Positions 32,718-44,425 of a stretch of DNA of 64,000 nucleotides are shown here, one piece after another. The notes under the pieces were generated by a model. The model had not been told where the DNA came from, did no database searches, and saw nothing but the letters and a program-made list of their open reading frames with translations. Position 1 is the first letter of the stretch, and the number at the start of each line of letters is the position of its first letter. The position numbers were made by a program, and so were the translations under genes. This stretch comes from Gordius sp. MW1 (Eukaryota; Nematomorpha; Gordioida; Gordea; Gordiidae), in NCBI GenBank assembly GCA_964036665.1, contig OZ038531.1, positions 6,572,168 to 6,636,167 on the forward strand. The letters run 5' to 3'.

Positions 32718-33503
32718 CTCGGGCCTTTGGCCCTCGTGGGAAGGGGGAGAAGGGAAGGGGAGGAGGGGAAGGGGGGACGACTCATCTATACTCCGTATAA
32801 ACGTAGCATATTTGCTATGCAATTTATGGGCGAGAAAGGTGGGAAGGGGCGAGAGCCTAGGGGGGTATTAAATGCAAAATTATTAGTTAATTATTAATTT
32901 ATACAAATTTTTAAAAAGTTAAATGGTATTAACAAGAACGATATATTAATTTAATTTAAAAAATAAAAAAATTTACCCTCACCGGGATTCGAACCCACGT
33001 CAGTAGTGGCATAGGCTTTTGTAGGGGCACAGAGACGTACGAGATTCGAACCTACGAGCTCATGAAGCTAGTCACACATTCAATCAACTGAGCCATTAGA
33101 GTTCAAAATATGTTTTACCTATTACTTATAGCTACCACTTGGTACAATTGAGATAAAAGCAAAAAATATTAGTATAGGTTAAAAAAGACGAAGAGGGCGA
33201 CTATCAAAAGCTAAAAATGCTTTTATTTTATAATAAATTACTAATGGAATATAACATCTTATTGCGTTTTATATATTTTATTGTATTTTAATAAAAGGTA
33301 ATTAAAAGCATCATGGGCGTAGCCAGGTTTTCACTTAGGGGGGGGGGCAGATTCAAAAAAAATTTCCTGAGTAAAATTAGTGAATAGGGCAATTAAATGG
33401 TTTTGGTACCCTTGGCAGGCAATTAAGATAGAAAACCCCGATGGTTTCTAGCAGAAAATTTTGGACAAAGCTTTTCGATACAAAATTGCATAGCAATTAA
33501 TAA
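32718..33503 (-). mobile_element. Helitron-like repeat family P, copy 3
   Basis: On the minus strand it begins at the AATTGCTATGCAATT-type motif (about 33486-33500) and ends in the GC hairpin 32718-32736. It shares the conserved C-rich block of copies 1 and 2 (32737-32880) but lacks the minisatellite. It carries a tRNA-like head and a half GGCGTAGCCAGG MITE (from 33313) instead. Confidence 0.5.
32970..33112 (-). repeat. tRNA-derived SINE-like segment
   Basis: On the minus strand: an A box TGGCTCAGTTG (33085-33095), a B box GGTTCGAATCT (33042-33052), then a second B-box-like GGTTCGAATCC (32985-32995). Spacing of the first pair fits an RNA polymerase III promoter. The acceptor stem does not close well, so I call it tRNA-derived rather than a tRNA gene. 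Confidence 0.55.
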
Positions 33504-33704
33504 GAAAAATTTTAACAAAGATTTTAAGCGAGAGATATAAAATTAGGGTGAGGGCAGATTGATTGATGAGAGGGTGAAAGAAGTGTAGTAATGTAGTAGC
33601 TCATGCTTCTTATTCAAGCATAAAACCAATGGGATTGGGAGAGGCGATTTCGCGATATTAAATATAAGGAGACGTATTCTTCATCGATGACAAGCCGCTT
33701 TGTG

Positions 33705-34806
33705 TTTTATTACGGGGAGTTCGAAAACTACCTTTTGGAAACCGGTGGGATACTTCTTTCCCAAGGTTCAATCCCTCAAGACGCAGGAGGACATGGTTGA
33801 CAAGATCATGTCTTCTCTCCTAGCTCCGTGGCAGAAGAAGATGCATTGAAAACATTTTTCTTTCCAACCCTGAATCACGCCATGAGAATGGATGTTTATG
33901 GCAAAGGACATTGGAAAAAGTTAGAGAGGCACATTCTTCGACATCAAACCAACCACTATGTCCCAAAAGAGACCACCAACGACTCTTTTTACAGCGCCTC
34001 CTGGTGCGTATAGATTTCCGAAGTGTGCCACTGACTCGGACATCCTCCTGGTCGACTCGGCATATACACTTCTCCCGTCCCCGGACCCGCTTATCTTAGC
34101 TCGCCAACACAGACATCGCCGAAACAGTCTTTCTCGCCCGCCTGTTTAACTTCTGTCGCAATTGCTCTCAGGCGAACAAAGATCCGTTTCAGACAACTTT
34201 GAATCGTGGCTCTAACACCTCGACCATGACTAGAGAAGCTTAAAAGCGAATCAACGTGACCTTGGACCTCGATGAACACGGAATTTTTCTCATCTCAGTT
34301 CATCGCGGATCGATCCTATGATGAGAAAAAAGGTGGCTCGGAAACTTCGCTCACAAAACCGAGAAGTGATATCTGACAGGCTTCTCTACCTCCCGGATCA
34401 GGGTAAGGTAATGGCGTGTGTGGCCCTGCATCCAGCGAGTCGCGTGTTCCTCTCCGCCGGCAATTATACTCGCTTTGCTGACTGAAGATTTATTCATCGC
34501 GCTCGCTTGAACCTGCTTTCGCTCAACTCTGCCGCTGCTTCGAAAGGGAATAGGAAGAACCGGAGATGTTGGATGTATAGGGATAGGGATGAAACGCTTC
34601 CGCAGGTGCTAAATCATTGCATGCGATACTCCTCCGCCTACACCAAAAGACACAACTCAGTTCTCGAAAAACTGAAGGAGGTCATGGTTGGAAAATGAAT
34701 CATCATAGGCGAAAACACTGCCGGCGATAATCGGGACTCCGACCGGAATTGGTGATCACCAAATGAACTCGGCCTTAATTATTGACGCGACAGTGCCTTT
34801 CAAAAA
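33705..34806 (+). pseudogene. R2-type LINE fragment, plus copy
   Basis: The plus strand encodes, with several stops and shifts, the C-terminal part of a LINE protein. Present are LNHAMRMDVYGK and TDSDILLVDSAY, MRKKVARKL, then RFIHRARLNLLSLNSAAA, a degraded knuckle, ETLPQVLNHCMRYS, and a damaged endonuclease block ending DATVPFKN. The adenine of the Trp codon in RFAD-RFIHRA and other changes interrupt it. Mirror image of 34807-35990, with arms clearly diverged from each other. Non-functional. Confidence 0.8.
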
Positions 34807-36690
34807 CCGCTTGATTTTTCTTCCTCAGCCCTCTTCAAAGCTTCTGGACTGTTTTCGAATGGAACTGTCGCGTCGACGATAATGGCAGCGTTCCCTTTGG
34901 TGGTCACCAAATCCATTCGGAGGTCCGAGTTGTCGACGGCGGTGTTCTCACCGATGATGGTGTATTTCTCGACAAGGACCTTTTTTAGCCTATCGAGGAC
35001 CGAGTTGTGCCTTTTGATGTAGGAAGGGGAGTAGCGCATGCAGTGATTTAACACGTGCCGAAGCGTTTCATTCCTCTCCCCACACCTCCGACACCTGCGA
35101 TTCCTTCCATTCCTCTTCGAAGCAGCGGCGGAGTTGAGCGGAAGCAGATTCAAACGAGCGCGATGAATAAATCTCCAGTCGGCAAAGCGTGTATATTTGC
35201 CGGCGGAGAGGAACGCGCGACTCGCTGGATGCAGGGCAACACACACCATTACCTTGCCTTGATCCGGAAGGGAGAGAAGTGCGGAAGAGATCACTTCTCT
35301 ATTTTGCGCGCGAAGATTGCGAGCGACCTTCTTTCTCATAATGGGGTCGATCCGTGTAGGACTCGAGATGAGAAAAACTCCATTTTAGCGAACTTCCAGG
35401 AAACTCTGATCCGCTTCGACGCTTTTCTTGCCATAGTTCAGGTGTTGGATCCATGGTTCGAAATTGCGTGGGAGGGGTCGTCGTTGGAGCCTGAGAGATA
35501 CTGCTACAGGATAAGGCAGTCAGGCGAACGCGAAGTACGGCGAGCGACGGTTTGCACCAAATCCTCGCTGGCGAGGTCGGCAATAAACATGTCCGGTGAA
35601 GTGAAGAGTTTATATGCCGAGTCAACAAGGAGGATGTCCGAGTCCGTGGCATACTTCGGAAATCTAAGAGCACCAGTCTTAGATGCACCGTAAAAGTAGT
35701 TGTTGGTGGCAGCCCTGAGGACGAAGTGGTTGGGTTTTAGGTGCTGAAGAATGTGCTTGTCGAGGCTTTTCCATAAACATCCATTCTCATGGCGTGATTA
35801 AGGGTAGGGAAGAAAAGGTCTTCATGGCATCATTCTTCTGCCACGGAGCTAGGAGGGAGGACATTATCTTGTCAACCATGTCCTCCTGCGTCTTGAGGGA
35901 TTGAATCTTGGGAAGAAAGTATCTTAGCGGTTTCCCCAGGAAGTTTTCGAACTCTCCGTCATTGAGGACGTCAATGTAGAACACTGTCGGGCAAGTTTTT
36001 TAGGCGTCTTTGACGAGAAAGCATTTCGAGGGGTTGACAAATAAGTTGATGCGGCGCAGCTGTCGATCAGCGAAGCGAACTCACGTTTGTCTTGGCGTAG
36101 GCTAAGATCCTTAAACGCGTGACAGTTGAAGCGGGGACCGAGGTGGCGACGTTGAAGAACCTCACGTCACAATCCTTCGAAGTGCCAAAAACTACTAGTT
36201 CCTCGGGGGGGGGGGGGAGCATTGCTCTTGTACTTACCTCATTACGTTCCTCAGAGCGAGTTTGCGGTTGCGCCTGTACAACCTTTGGAGTGCGGTCGTG
36301 TCACTCTAGGTAGCATCCAAGATGGGTAGCGCTCGCCCTGAGAATTTCCTATGGTTGGAGCAGGAACCACAAACATCGGAAAACGCTCTTGCAACGATAC
36401 TTTCCTGTGAGACTGGGAATACCTCGCCATATTCCAAGCACTTGTGAGTGTAATGTGCTGGTATGCAGGCATAGTGACATCAGCTGAGCCACCGAGGCAT
36501 TTATGAGTGGAGGGGCGGGAGGGCGTGGCGTCTCTGCATTTGGTTCAGATGACTTTGAAAGTTATGGTGAGATAACACATGCCTTTCAATGGATTGTTTT
36601 TGAGAGGTCCATACCTTGCACGTGTACTCCGCGGTACAAGATCCAATAGAACAACGGTAGAATCGGGGTGGAGGGAATGTGAAAATCAAT
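34807..36690 (-). pseudogene. R2-type LINE fragment, minus copy
   Basis: Reading leftwards: an N-terminal C2H2-like finger (FYRCSIGSC, then IERHVLSHH, 36501-36689), poorly preserved sequence to about 36280, a short RT thumb block (GPRFNCHAFKDLSL; LFVNPSKC in another frame, about 36010-36140), GKPLRYFLPKIQSL (35787-35984), then the C-terminal region 34800-35688. The last 179-codon stretch holds FIHRARLNLLPLNSA, the knuckle CRRCGERNETLRHVLNHC and an endonuclease block DLRMDLV with IIVDATVPFEN. Most of the RT palm is deleted. Known: fingers at the start and a PD-(D/E)xK nuclease at the end define R2-like LINEs. Different family from the LINE at 29052-31865. Confidence 0.8.
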
Positions 36691-38306
36691 AGGTCACCCT
36701 CTACGAAGGGTTGACCAGAATCTTCATTTTGTACTATTCAATTTGTCTTTGACATCGTATCACTTGATAGGAATGATAATGATGATAAACAAGAAATTCA
36801 CAAGAAACATAATTTGCTTAAAGAAGGCGAGAAAAAGGTTAAACATATTTTGATCTTAGCGATTAAGTCGAGAAGCAATACCTCACAAAATACCTGTCCT
36901 CCAAATATAGTCCAAATATTGGACTAACCTGCGATATTTAGCTTTTTCCGTCCAAAACCAGCCGTAATTTTGACGTAAAACGCCATATCACGTTAAAGCG
37001 CATTGATACAACAAATAAGTTTTATTTGTCATAATTATAAATAATTTGTAGTCAAAAAACCTAATATTACAATTATTTGTCAATTATTATTGCATAAAAT
37101 TAAATTTACTTTTGTACATTGTTTAATTGAGCTACTCCGACCTATTTCAAACGCTACATAGCACATAATGACACTAAAGTTGATAAACGTTGGGAAGTTG
37201 AAAATAAACCTCACTCATAACGTATTTGATATTACATTTTACGTGCTTTTTATTGAGAATTTTAACATTAAATTCAAATGATTCTATGGATGAACAAGTG
37301 TAAATGCATATAAAGATTTAGAACACTTAGCATATCCAGCACATAGTAATTTAATTGATTTGACAAAGAATATATATATAAAGAACTAAGCATTTATTAT
37401 TTTTATGAAGTGTTTTTAAAAAAATCGCAAATCAGCAAATATAAAGAACAATTAACCATTTATATTTATAAATGACAACCCTCAAAAAGTCCTTTTAAAA
37501 CCCAATTTTTGCACCAAAAAACCGTTTTATATTAAAAATGTGATATGGATCGAGAGATTGAATATAGTTAAAGCCTCAAAATATCACAATAAAAATATGA
37601 GTAAATTAGCAATCAATCTTGCATAAATTTTCGATTTTTTAATGGGCCGTTCTTAGAAGGAATCGAACCTGCTTTGAAAAAATATGAATGGGCTATGGCG
37701 GTTGAAAGATTTTGAAATGGGTACGGGCGGGCCGGTCTTTTCAAAACGCCCCGTTGTAAATCTCTATTAAGGGGGGCTATATAAACACTTTGCGAACATA
37801 ATGTCAACACGCAGTATACTTAATATGTTTAACGTTTTATAGGATCTCTCGAACAGTGGCGTAGCTAGGGTGGGGCCAAATACTGACATTTAATTTTTTT
37901 TATGTTTAGATGAGTTCTGAAAGGATGTGAAGGATTTTTACTGCTTTTATTCATTTTTATTACAAGGAGTGGATTAACCACACTAACAAAAATGGTGGCA
38001 TCACTTTTAATATAAATTTATAATTTTGTTTTTTCTTTATGTTTGTATGTCTCAAGAATACAAACATATAAAAGCCCCTTATAAATGCATATTAAATTTA
38101 GGTATAGGTTTTTTTCTCTGCAGATGTAATTAAGCGGAGATATTTAAACCTCAGGAGCCCTATATATTCAAGAAATAAATTGCTTAATATACTGCATTCG
38201 TTTAACACCATATTAATATTTAAGCACATAAGGACACTTTTAAACCATGTGTTCTTTAAATTTCTTTTATTAATGAGCTTACTAAGTTTCAAGTTATATG
38301 TCTCAA
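36691..38306. other. AT-rich region with one shared repeat
   Basis: 36893-37010 is an inverted relative of 54267-54375 (core TTTTACGTCAAAATTACGG, preceded by a TTTAACGTGATATGGCG-type end that resembles piggyBac MITE ends). 37858-37880 holds a GTGGCGTAGCTAGG motif. No gene is recognised. Confidence 0.55.
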
Positions 38307-40778
38307 CCCTTTAACGCCCAAAAGAAAACTGCACGTGAAAATTATTTTTTAATGGTATTTATTGTGAGATATTAAGCACAGAAAAATAAATAAAAACATG
38401 AAACAATGAAAATAAGGGGATGTACACGGCTGTGTACAATGGGCGGATTAGGAGTGATATTGTCCAAATCAAGTTCGCTCTACACACAACGTTTTCTCGC
38501 AAAGCACGCAACGCCAGCGACCTCGATTGTGGCAAATGACGCAACGCAATGGTTTTTCGATGCGCTCGGGGTTGTGACCGTTATTTTTCCGCTCCAGTCC
38601 AAGTATTGTTGATGACGGTGGACGACTTTTAGTTTTTTTTCGTTGTATGTATCCTCGAGCAATCGTCCGTCTGAATATTAATTGATCCATGTATGTCACC
38701 TGTCCAGTCTTGCTGAGTAAAACATGCAGTCTCCAAGCGTTAGATATGGCCATATCTAGGATGTAGGTAAATATTACCCACCACCATTTTTTTCCTTTTA
38801 TAGGCACTCTGTAAATACTAATAGACTGGTCCATTTGATCGACGCCACCCATTCCTTTGTTGTAGTTTATTATTAGTCTTGGAACATCAAATTCCACCTT
38901 TTGCTTTTGAAGCTTGCACCATCTTTTTACTTTCCCCAGAGGCTCTATAGTGTCATAGTTGGTTACTATAGTGACTACATTGTTGTCTTTCCAGCGTACA
39001 ATTGATATTTCATTTTTCAAATCAAATCGGTAATCATATTCTGCTCTTGGTCGCTTTTTCATCATTTTTATAGTGCTGAGTGGACATTTCTTCGTTCTAT
39101 TTTCCCGCATTGTGCCTGTGGCCCTGTAGCCCAAAAGTCTCAAATCATGCAATAACTGATAGTTCGTGAAAAAGTTATCGAAGTACACTATATGCTCACT
39201 GGGACAATCGGCATCTTTGTCAGCAGAGATTTTACGACTCTCGCGCCGAGAGGATCAACAGGAATATCAGTAGATGACTTGCCGCAATAAACATCGAATG
39301 TGTAGCAGTAGCCATCAGAGCTTGTTGCAGCCCAATTCTTATAGCCGAATCGCACGGGTTTTCCCATTATAAATTGTTTCGCTTGACGGCCAAAATATTT
39401 AATCATGGACTCATCCACAGACAAATTTTTATGAAAAACTCCCCACTGGCACGAATTTCTCTGAATGAGATTATATGACGGTTTCACTTTGAACATTTTA
39501 TCAGTCGAATCTGCAGCTAGAGAATTGTCGACGAAGTGCAGGTTTCTTTTTATGTCCAAAAACCTATTACGCGACATGCAATTTGCGACCAATGGAATAC
39601 CAAGATCTTCATCCAAACTCTAGTAAGCACGTTCGGTAGGCAATTCATGATATCCAGTTAGCTCAATATTCCCAAAAAACTTTTCAAGTCTTCACGATTC
39701 AATTCAAAATTATGGCGATTATTTTGTCCTGCGTACAAAACACTATTTTCTGCTATCAAGTCCATAACATCTTTATCAAAGAATTTTTCAAACAACATTG
39801 TAGGATTGTGATCAATCATTGATTCTACAATATTTTTTTGTCTGCTTTGAATGGCTTCGGTAGTTATGCTGCATGTAAGTGAAGTTTTTCTCCACCCAGG
39901 TGTGTCTTAACTTTTAGCTCGTTTTGGTCTTATGTGATTAAAAAGTGGTTCTTCATCACTGTAGTCCCAGTCAGAAACATCATAGTCGGGATGACGTGGA
40001 TTTACTTCAATTGTACCATGAACATCTTTTGGAAAAGTCGAGGATATCAAATCATCATCATTCCCTTCTTCTTCGTCACTCAGAACATCAGGGTTTGGTG
40101 GCACTATCACTATATCGTATTCGATATCTTCGTTATCATCGGACATTATCGATTCAAGGGCTTCTTCTAATCTTTATAGCTATTGTTTTTTGTGAAAGCG
40201 CGACGGGTCTCCATTGTGGGATCTTTGTAAACTCAAAATTCTCTATAGTTTCAACACGTGCGAACTTTGCAAGGAGCAAAAGCAAACTGAAACTGGTTTA
40301 CTTCCGTTACGCAAATCCGTGAGTCACTGTGATGCCAAAGTATGTAAGAGCGCAATTTATAAAAATACAAACTAAACAATTATTGACGGCAGGTGCATAT
40401 TGTACACGCTTATGTACAGGGCAATAAAATATAACCCAGCACACCGTAGTTAAAAAATATTGTCATACTAATAGTACATCACGTAATAGTAGGGTCTATA
40501 TATACATAACAACAACAACAAAAAAGGTAAAATATTTTTTTAATTATAATTAAAAACGATAATAATATCTTACCTAATTAATTGTGTTTCAAATCCATAT
40601 TGCGATGATAAACCAATTACATTTATCTAAGCCTTATTGCCAAATTTTATTTTTTTACAGTTCATTACTATCATACAGTTTTAAAATAAGCAATTATTTT
40701 CATAATTATCATAGAAAGAATACACGAAATGACGCTCCGAAGAGGTGTACACAAGCGTGTACGGCGGGCGGTAATAGG
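38307..40778 (-). mobile_element. piggyBac transposon, about 2.47 kb, decayed
   Basis: Ends CCCTTTAACGCCC (left) and, inverted, CCTATTACCGCCC (right). TTAA is intact on the right (40779-40782) and reads TCAA on the left (38303-38306), close to the TTAA duplication of the superfamily. Subterminal GTACACG...TGTGTAC motifs lie at about 38420, 40398 and 40746. The transposase is on the minus strand. Confidence 0.85.
38469..40146 (-). pseudogene. piggyBac transposase pseudogene
   Basis: The N-terminus is acidic (MSDDNEDIEYDI, 39907-40146). The DDE domain follows with SLDEDLGIPLVANCMSRNRF, NLSVDESMIKYFGR, GYKNWAATSSDGYCYTFDVY, IVYFDNFFTNY and GGVDQMDQSISIYRV. The C-terminal cysteine-rich finger reads CVICHNRGRWRCVLC. 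Length before decay about 560 codons, usual for the family. Breaks seen: a stop TAG in place of the expected Trp codon near 39620, at least one further interruption between 39630 and 39906, and a frameshift near 39200-39230 that throws the frame off before VYFDNFF. Role when active: excision and insertion at TTAA. Clearly non-functional, but only moderately old, since the motifs remain clear. Confidence 0.9.
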
Positions 40779-40899
40779 TTAAGGAAACAAACGCTGAAAA
40801 TATTTGGTCCAAATACGCCTATGTGCTTTATTATGTAGACTGGGATAGATTTAAGTAGTTTTTAAGCAACATATTTTTTCTTTGCAATTTTCTAGAGCG

Positions 40900-41953
40900 T
40901 CACATTTGACTAAACAACCTAAAACTAATGCATTCCGGCTGTATAGCTGTCGAATGAATGCCCTTGGTGTGGAAATAATATTTTTGTTGAGCAACCAGCA
41001 TGTAATCATTAAAGTCCTGACATCTTACGTGGGCCGTGGCTATAATGTGTGAACCGGCTAGCTGCCACACGTGAAATTCGTGCAGCCTTAAGATACTCGG
41101 AACTTTGCGTAGTAATTGATCTTTTAACGAGGACACGTCTATATGTGTAGGAACGGTTTGTAATAGTATAAGGGCCGTTTCCTTAAGCAAAGGGAAGGTC
41201 ATAGCTAAAATTATTGCTACCATGGCTAGACTAAGTAGTGGATCTATGTAAGGAGGAGTCCAGGAGGTTGCCACACATAATTACAACAAGTGCACTTACA
41301 ATGACGACTACTGAACCAAGCGCATCTCCGAGGATATGCAGAAAGACGGCTTTTATGTTTAAATGATTATCGTTTTTCGAACTAACTCGAACTGTTTGGG
41401 TCCGCGATTGAGTAGTGGAAAAACTACGCGCAAGTCTATCATTTAGCAGCGCTTGACTTTGAGGCTTTTGCTTTGGAGTATCGTTGTCATCATAACAATT
41501 CTCAAAATCATCGCTCGCTCGCTTTCTACGTCATAATATTTGAGACTACAGAAAGTTCCGCCAGCAACATAACGTTGGCTAGATTTACGGGCCTGGTGCT
41601 GGGAATTACCGTGTTCGTGGAATAGTATTTAACCTATGAGATTCACCACCAGTCCAGCTACACCGCCAATCAATAGAAATTGTGGATTACTTATGGGTTC
41701 AATAATGAGCAATCTTAATAACTTCGATTAGGATTGATAAACACAAGGCGTTTAAAAAACGGAGTCAGTTAGATCCCCCGATATTTCGGCCCTAATCCAT
41801 CCGTAAGTATTTTTTTCTGAAGATCTAGTTGCTATATATATAGAAATAAGGGCGAAGCATATGAAACAAAACGGCGATTAATGACGTTGCGCTAGTTATG
41901 AATCCCACAATTAATTCTACTAAGAACATGATCGTGGTTAACACCAGCCGTCA
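40900..41953 (-). pseudogene. SLC30A1-like: SLC30/ZnT1-type zinc transporter, processed pseudogene
   Basis: The only host-gene trace. Minus-strand blocks follow the cation diffusion facilitator order without introns: LVLTTIMFLVELIVGFITSA (TM1-2, about 41953-41850), FHML where the family has HMLSD, NTYGWIRAEISG, NALCLSILIEVIK, FLLIGGVAGLVVNLIG, LFHEHGN, then DNHLNIKAVFLHILGDALGS and the C-terminal domain (40900-41274) with YIDPLLSLAMVA, LLKETALILLQTVPTHID, HEFHVWQLAGS and IHSTAIQPE. Known role: zinc export from the cytosol. Broken by stops, a single-base shift before SWTPPYIDP, and the loss of the metal-binding aspartate after HML. Lack of introns suggests a retrocopy; no poly(A) tract is visible. 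Confidence 0.8.
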
Positions 41954-42270
41954 AGCTTAATTGATTTTTAGACATTGATTAATATATTTTTATAATTTTA
42001 CCACTTTGATTCAGTGAGGAGCTATATAAATACAATGCATAAATCTCCTTAGGAATTCATTTATTCTATATATCCAATAAAGATAATTTATTAAGAACAA
42101 TTCCATTTGTCACGGATAAAATAGTAACTTTTAATCGCTATTATATTTCATAATAGTACACCTCACCTATATTCCTTAGTGATATAGCCTTAGACTAGGT
42201 AGACTGCTCATCAAGGCATAAAATGTGTAATATTTTTTCCGCCACTTTGATGATAGCATGATAAAGTAAT
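41954..42270. other. AT-rich, with a lone MITE end
   Basis: 42189-42255 matches the left end of the adjacent MITE (CTTAGACTAGGTAGACTGCTC) but has no right partner. Nothing else is recognised. Confidence 0.5.
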
Positions 42271-42278
42271 GATTTAAT

Positions 42279-42723
42279 CATAGACTAGATAGACTGCTCA
42301 TCAACGCACAAAATGTGTACCCTTTTTTCCACCATTTTGAAACGAGGATTGTAACGTTGTGAGCATATAGAAATTAGTCATTTTCGCAAATTAAATAATT
42401 TTAAAAGGGTAAATAAAAAAATATTAAAGTGGGTAGATATCAAAAACAGCATTTTAAAATAAATATCATTTAAAAAATACATAAAAATTAAAAATGTAAA
42501 AACTGCGATTAAAGTTTGTTTAATAATATAGTGCCATCAATATTTTGTATAATATTAATTTATTGACGTTTTTTTAATTTATAAACAAGCGAGGAAGGTA
42601 AATTGACGGTTATAGGGCAAAATTACAGGTTAAAATACACCAAATACACTCTTCAAAATGGAGGAAAATTAGACACACAATTACCCATATTCAACATATG
42701 GCATGAGCAGTCTATAGTCTAAG
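42279..42723. mobile_element. 445-base MITE with 8-bp duplication
   Basis: Inverted ends of the form C(A/T)TAGACTA..TAGACTGCTCAT, flanked by GATTTAAT (42271-42278 and 42724-42731), which suggests hAT. Part of its interior (42370-42545) is repeated directly just outside at 42735-42905, so the region also contains a tandem duplication. Confidence 0.8.
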
Positions 42724-44021
42724 GATTTAATAGATATTAGTAATTTTTGTAAATTAAATAATTTTAAAACGGTAAATAAAAAATATTGAATTGGGTAGAT
42801 ATCAAAAACAGCATTCTAAATAAATATCATATACACATTTCATAAAAATTAAAAATGTAAAAATTGCGGTGTAAGTTTGTTTAATAAATTAGCACCATCT
42901 ATAAAATTGAATAATGGAAGATATAAGAGTAACACCTGGCACGTGGGATGCCACACAAACTAAACTATGAACTTGAACTAATTTATATCTAAGATGAACC
43001 TCAACAGCTCTACTAATATTTCCAATGGCAACCCATTAAAAACTTATCCATGTGTTTATAAAAACAGCATTGTCTCCCTTTCCACAGCTAACCTTAGATC
43101 GAATATTAAGTCTATGGCCTTTAGAAATATTTGTAAAATACCATATATATGTCCCCCTGTCTTGCGTATATATCTTTTATATTACCACTTTAATTATTTC
43201 ACCAATTCAATTCTTCTTTCCAAATTTTATTAGTTATCTATATATTGATAAATGTTTGATCAACTTTTCCAAATATTATAATGATGATTATTATTTCGAA
43301 TACGATAATATATTTCACAAATCCCATAATTATGATCATTTTCCAATATATATGATAACTTTTTTGTTGATCCTTTTAATAACGATTCTTTTTAACAAAA
43401 TTAATAGTAATCATAAGATCACTCGTTTTTTACATAAGCGTGTGTAAAAATAACATCTTTATGGATCGTGATTGATGGTACGCGCGTGTTATCGACATAA
43501 GTAGGAGGAGAAGGATGATTTGATAAAGATAAATAGGAAAATCAAATATAATTAATATCTTATTCAGCTTATAAATATGCTACAATATCTTTGTTTTTTC
43601 TATTTCACAACCGTGCATTAGTTAACACCCCGCATTTCGTCAACCATTGTTTTTTGTATAAATCCTCTCGCACTATTTATCTTTAAATATATTGCCTGCT
43701 AGCCCTTTTGTTAATTTTGCTTTTGTTCCCCTTATTTAACTAAAATTTTGTTGCTGTGCGCATTTTCTGCCCAAATAATCAAGATTTTTCTATGCATTTC
43801 GTTGTTGAAGCCACGATTTTAACTGGACCCGTGCATTTTAAAATTTAATACCTGCATAACATGTTTAACTGTATATATCTTAATTTTATCTACTAATACC
43901 ATACCAATACGTTTATCGCATAATCTTCCCCACCAAATATATCAATCGTCCAGCTTTATTCTTATCCCAACTTAATTTTAGGTAAATTCAAGCATAGTTT
44001 TCTTTCTTTATCACTTGTAAT

Positions 44022-44125
44022 TAGAGTCCTGCACGGGCCATGCCTGATCTGGACCGAGCCAAGCCCGAAAATAAAATATAAATTATCGGGCTTGGGCCGA
44101 AGAAAGTGCATTTTGCAGGGCTCTA
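44022..44125. mobile_element. 104-base hAT-type MITE (TAGAG-CCTGCA ends)
   Basis: Ends TAGAGTCCTGCA and GCAGGGCTCTA with GGGCC/GGGCTTGGGCC motifs inside. The 8-base flanks agree only partly, so it is an older insertion. Confidence 0.6.
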
Positions 44126-44218
44126 CCTCTTATACATCGATATATTTAAGAAATATATTTTAACATCTCTCAGGTACACTGAAAACTGTATGTGTACAAC
44201 CAAATTATTAATATACCC

Positions 44219-44381
44219 ATGGGCGTAGCCAGAGGGAGGCTGGGAGGGGCGATTGTCCACCCTTCAAATTAATTTTTTTTGGATTTATTAAAATTATGGT
44301 TTACATTTCAAACATTTATAATTTTACCCCTCCCTAAATCATTAATGCCCCCCTCTATTCCAATGCTGGCTACGGCTATAA
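44219..44381. mobile_element. GGCGTAGCCAGG-type MITE
   Basis: Ends ATGGGCGTAGCCAG and CTGGCTACGGCTAT with a T/C-rich interior. Same family as 28111-28256 and 32051-32221. Confidence 0.65.
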
Positions 44382-44425
44382 ATATAAGTCCCTCCTTCAA
44401 CTTTAACTACACTTGCAGGTTTAAA

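Noticed and set aside
32970-33112. Functional tRNA gene
   Set aside because: The acceptor stem does not pair convincingly and a second B box follows directly.
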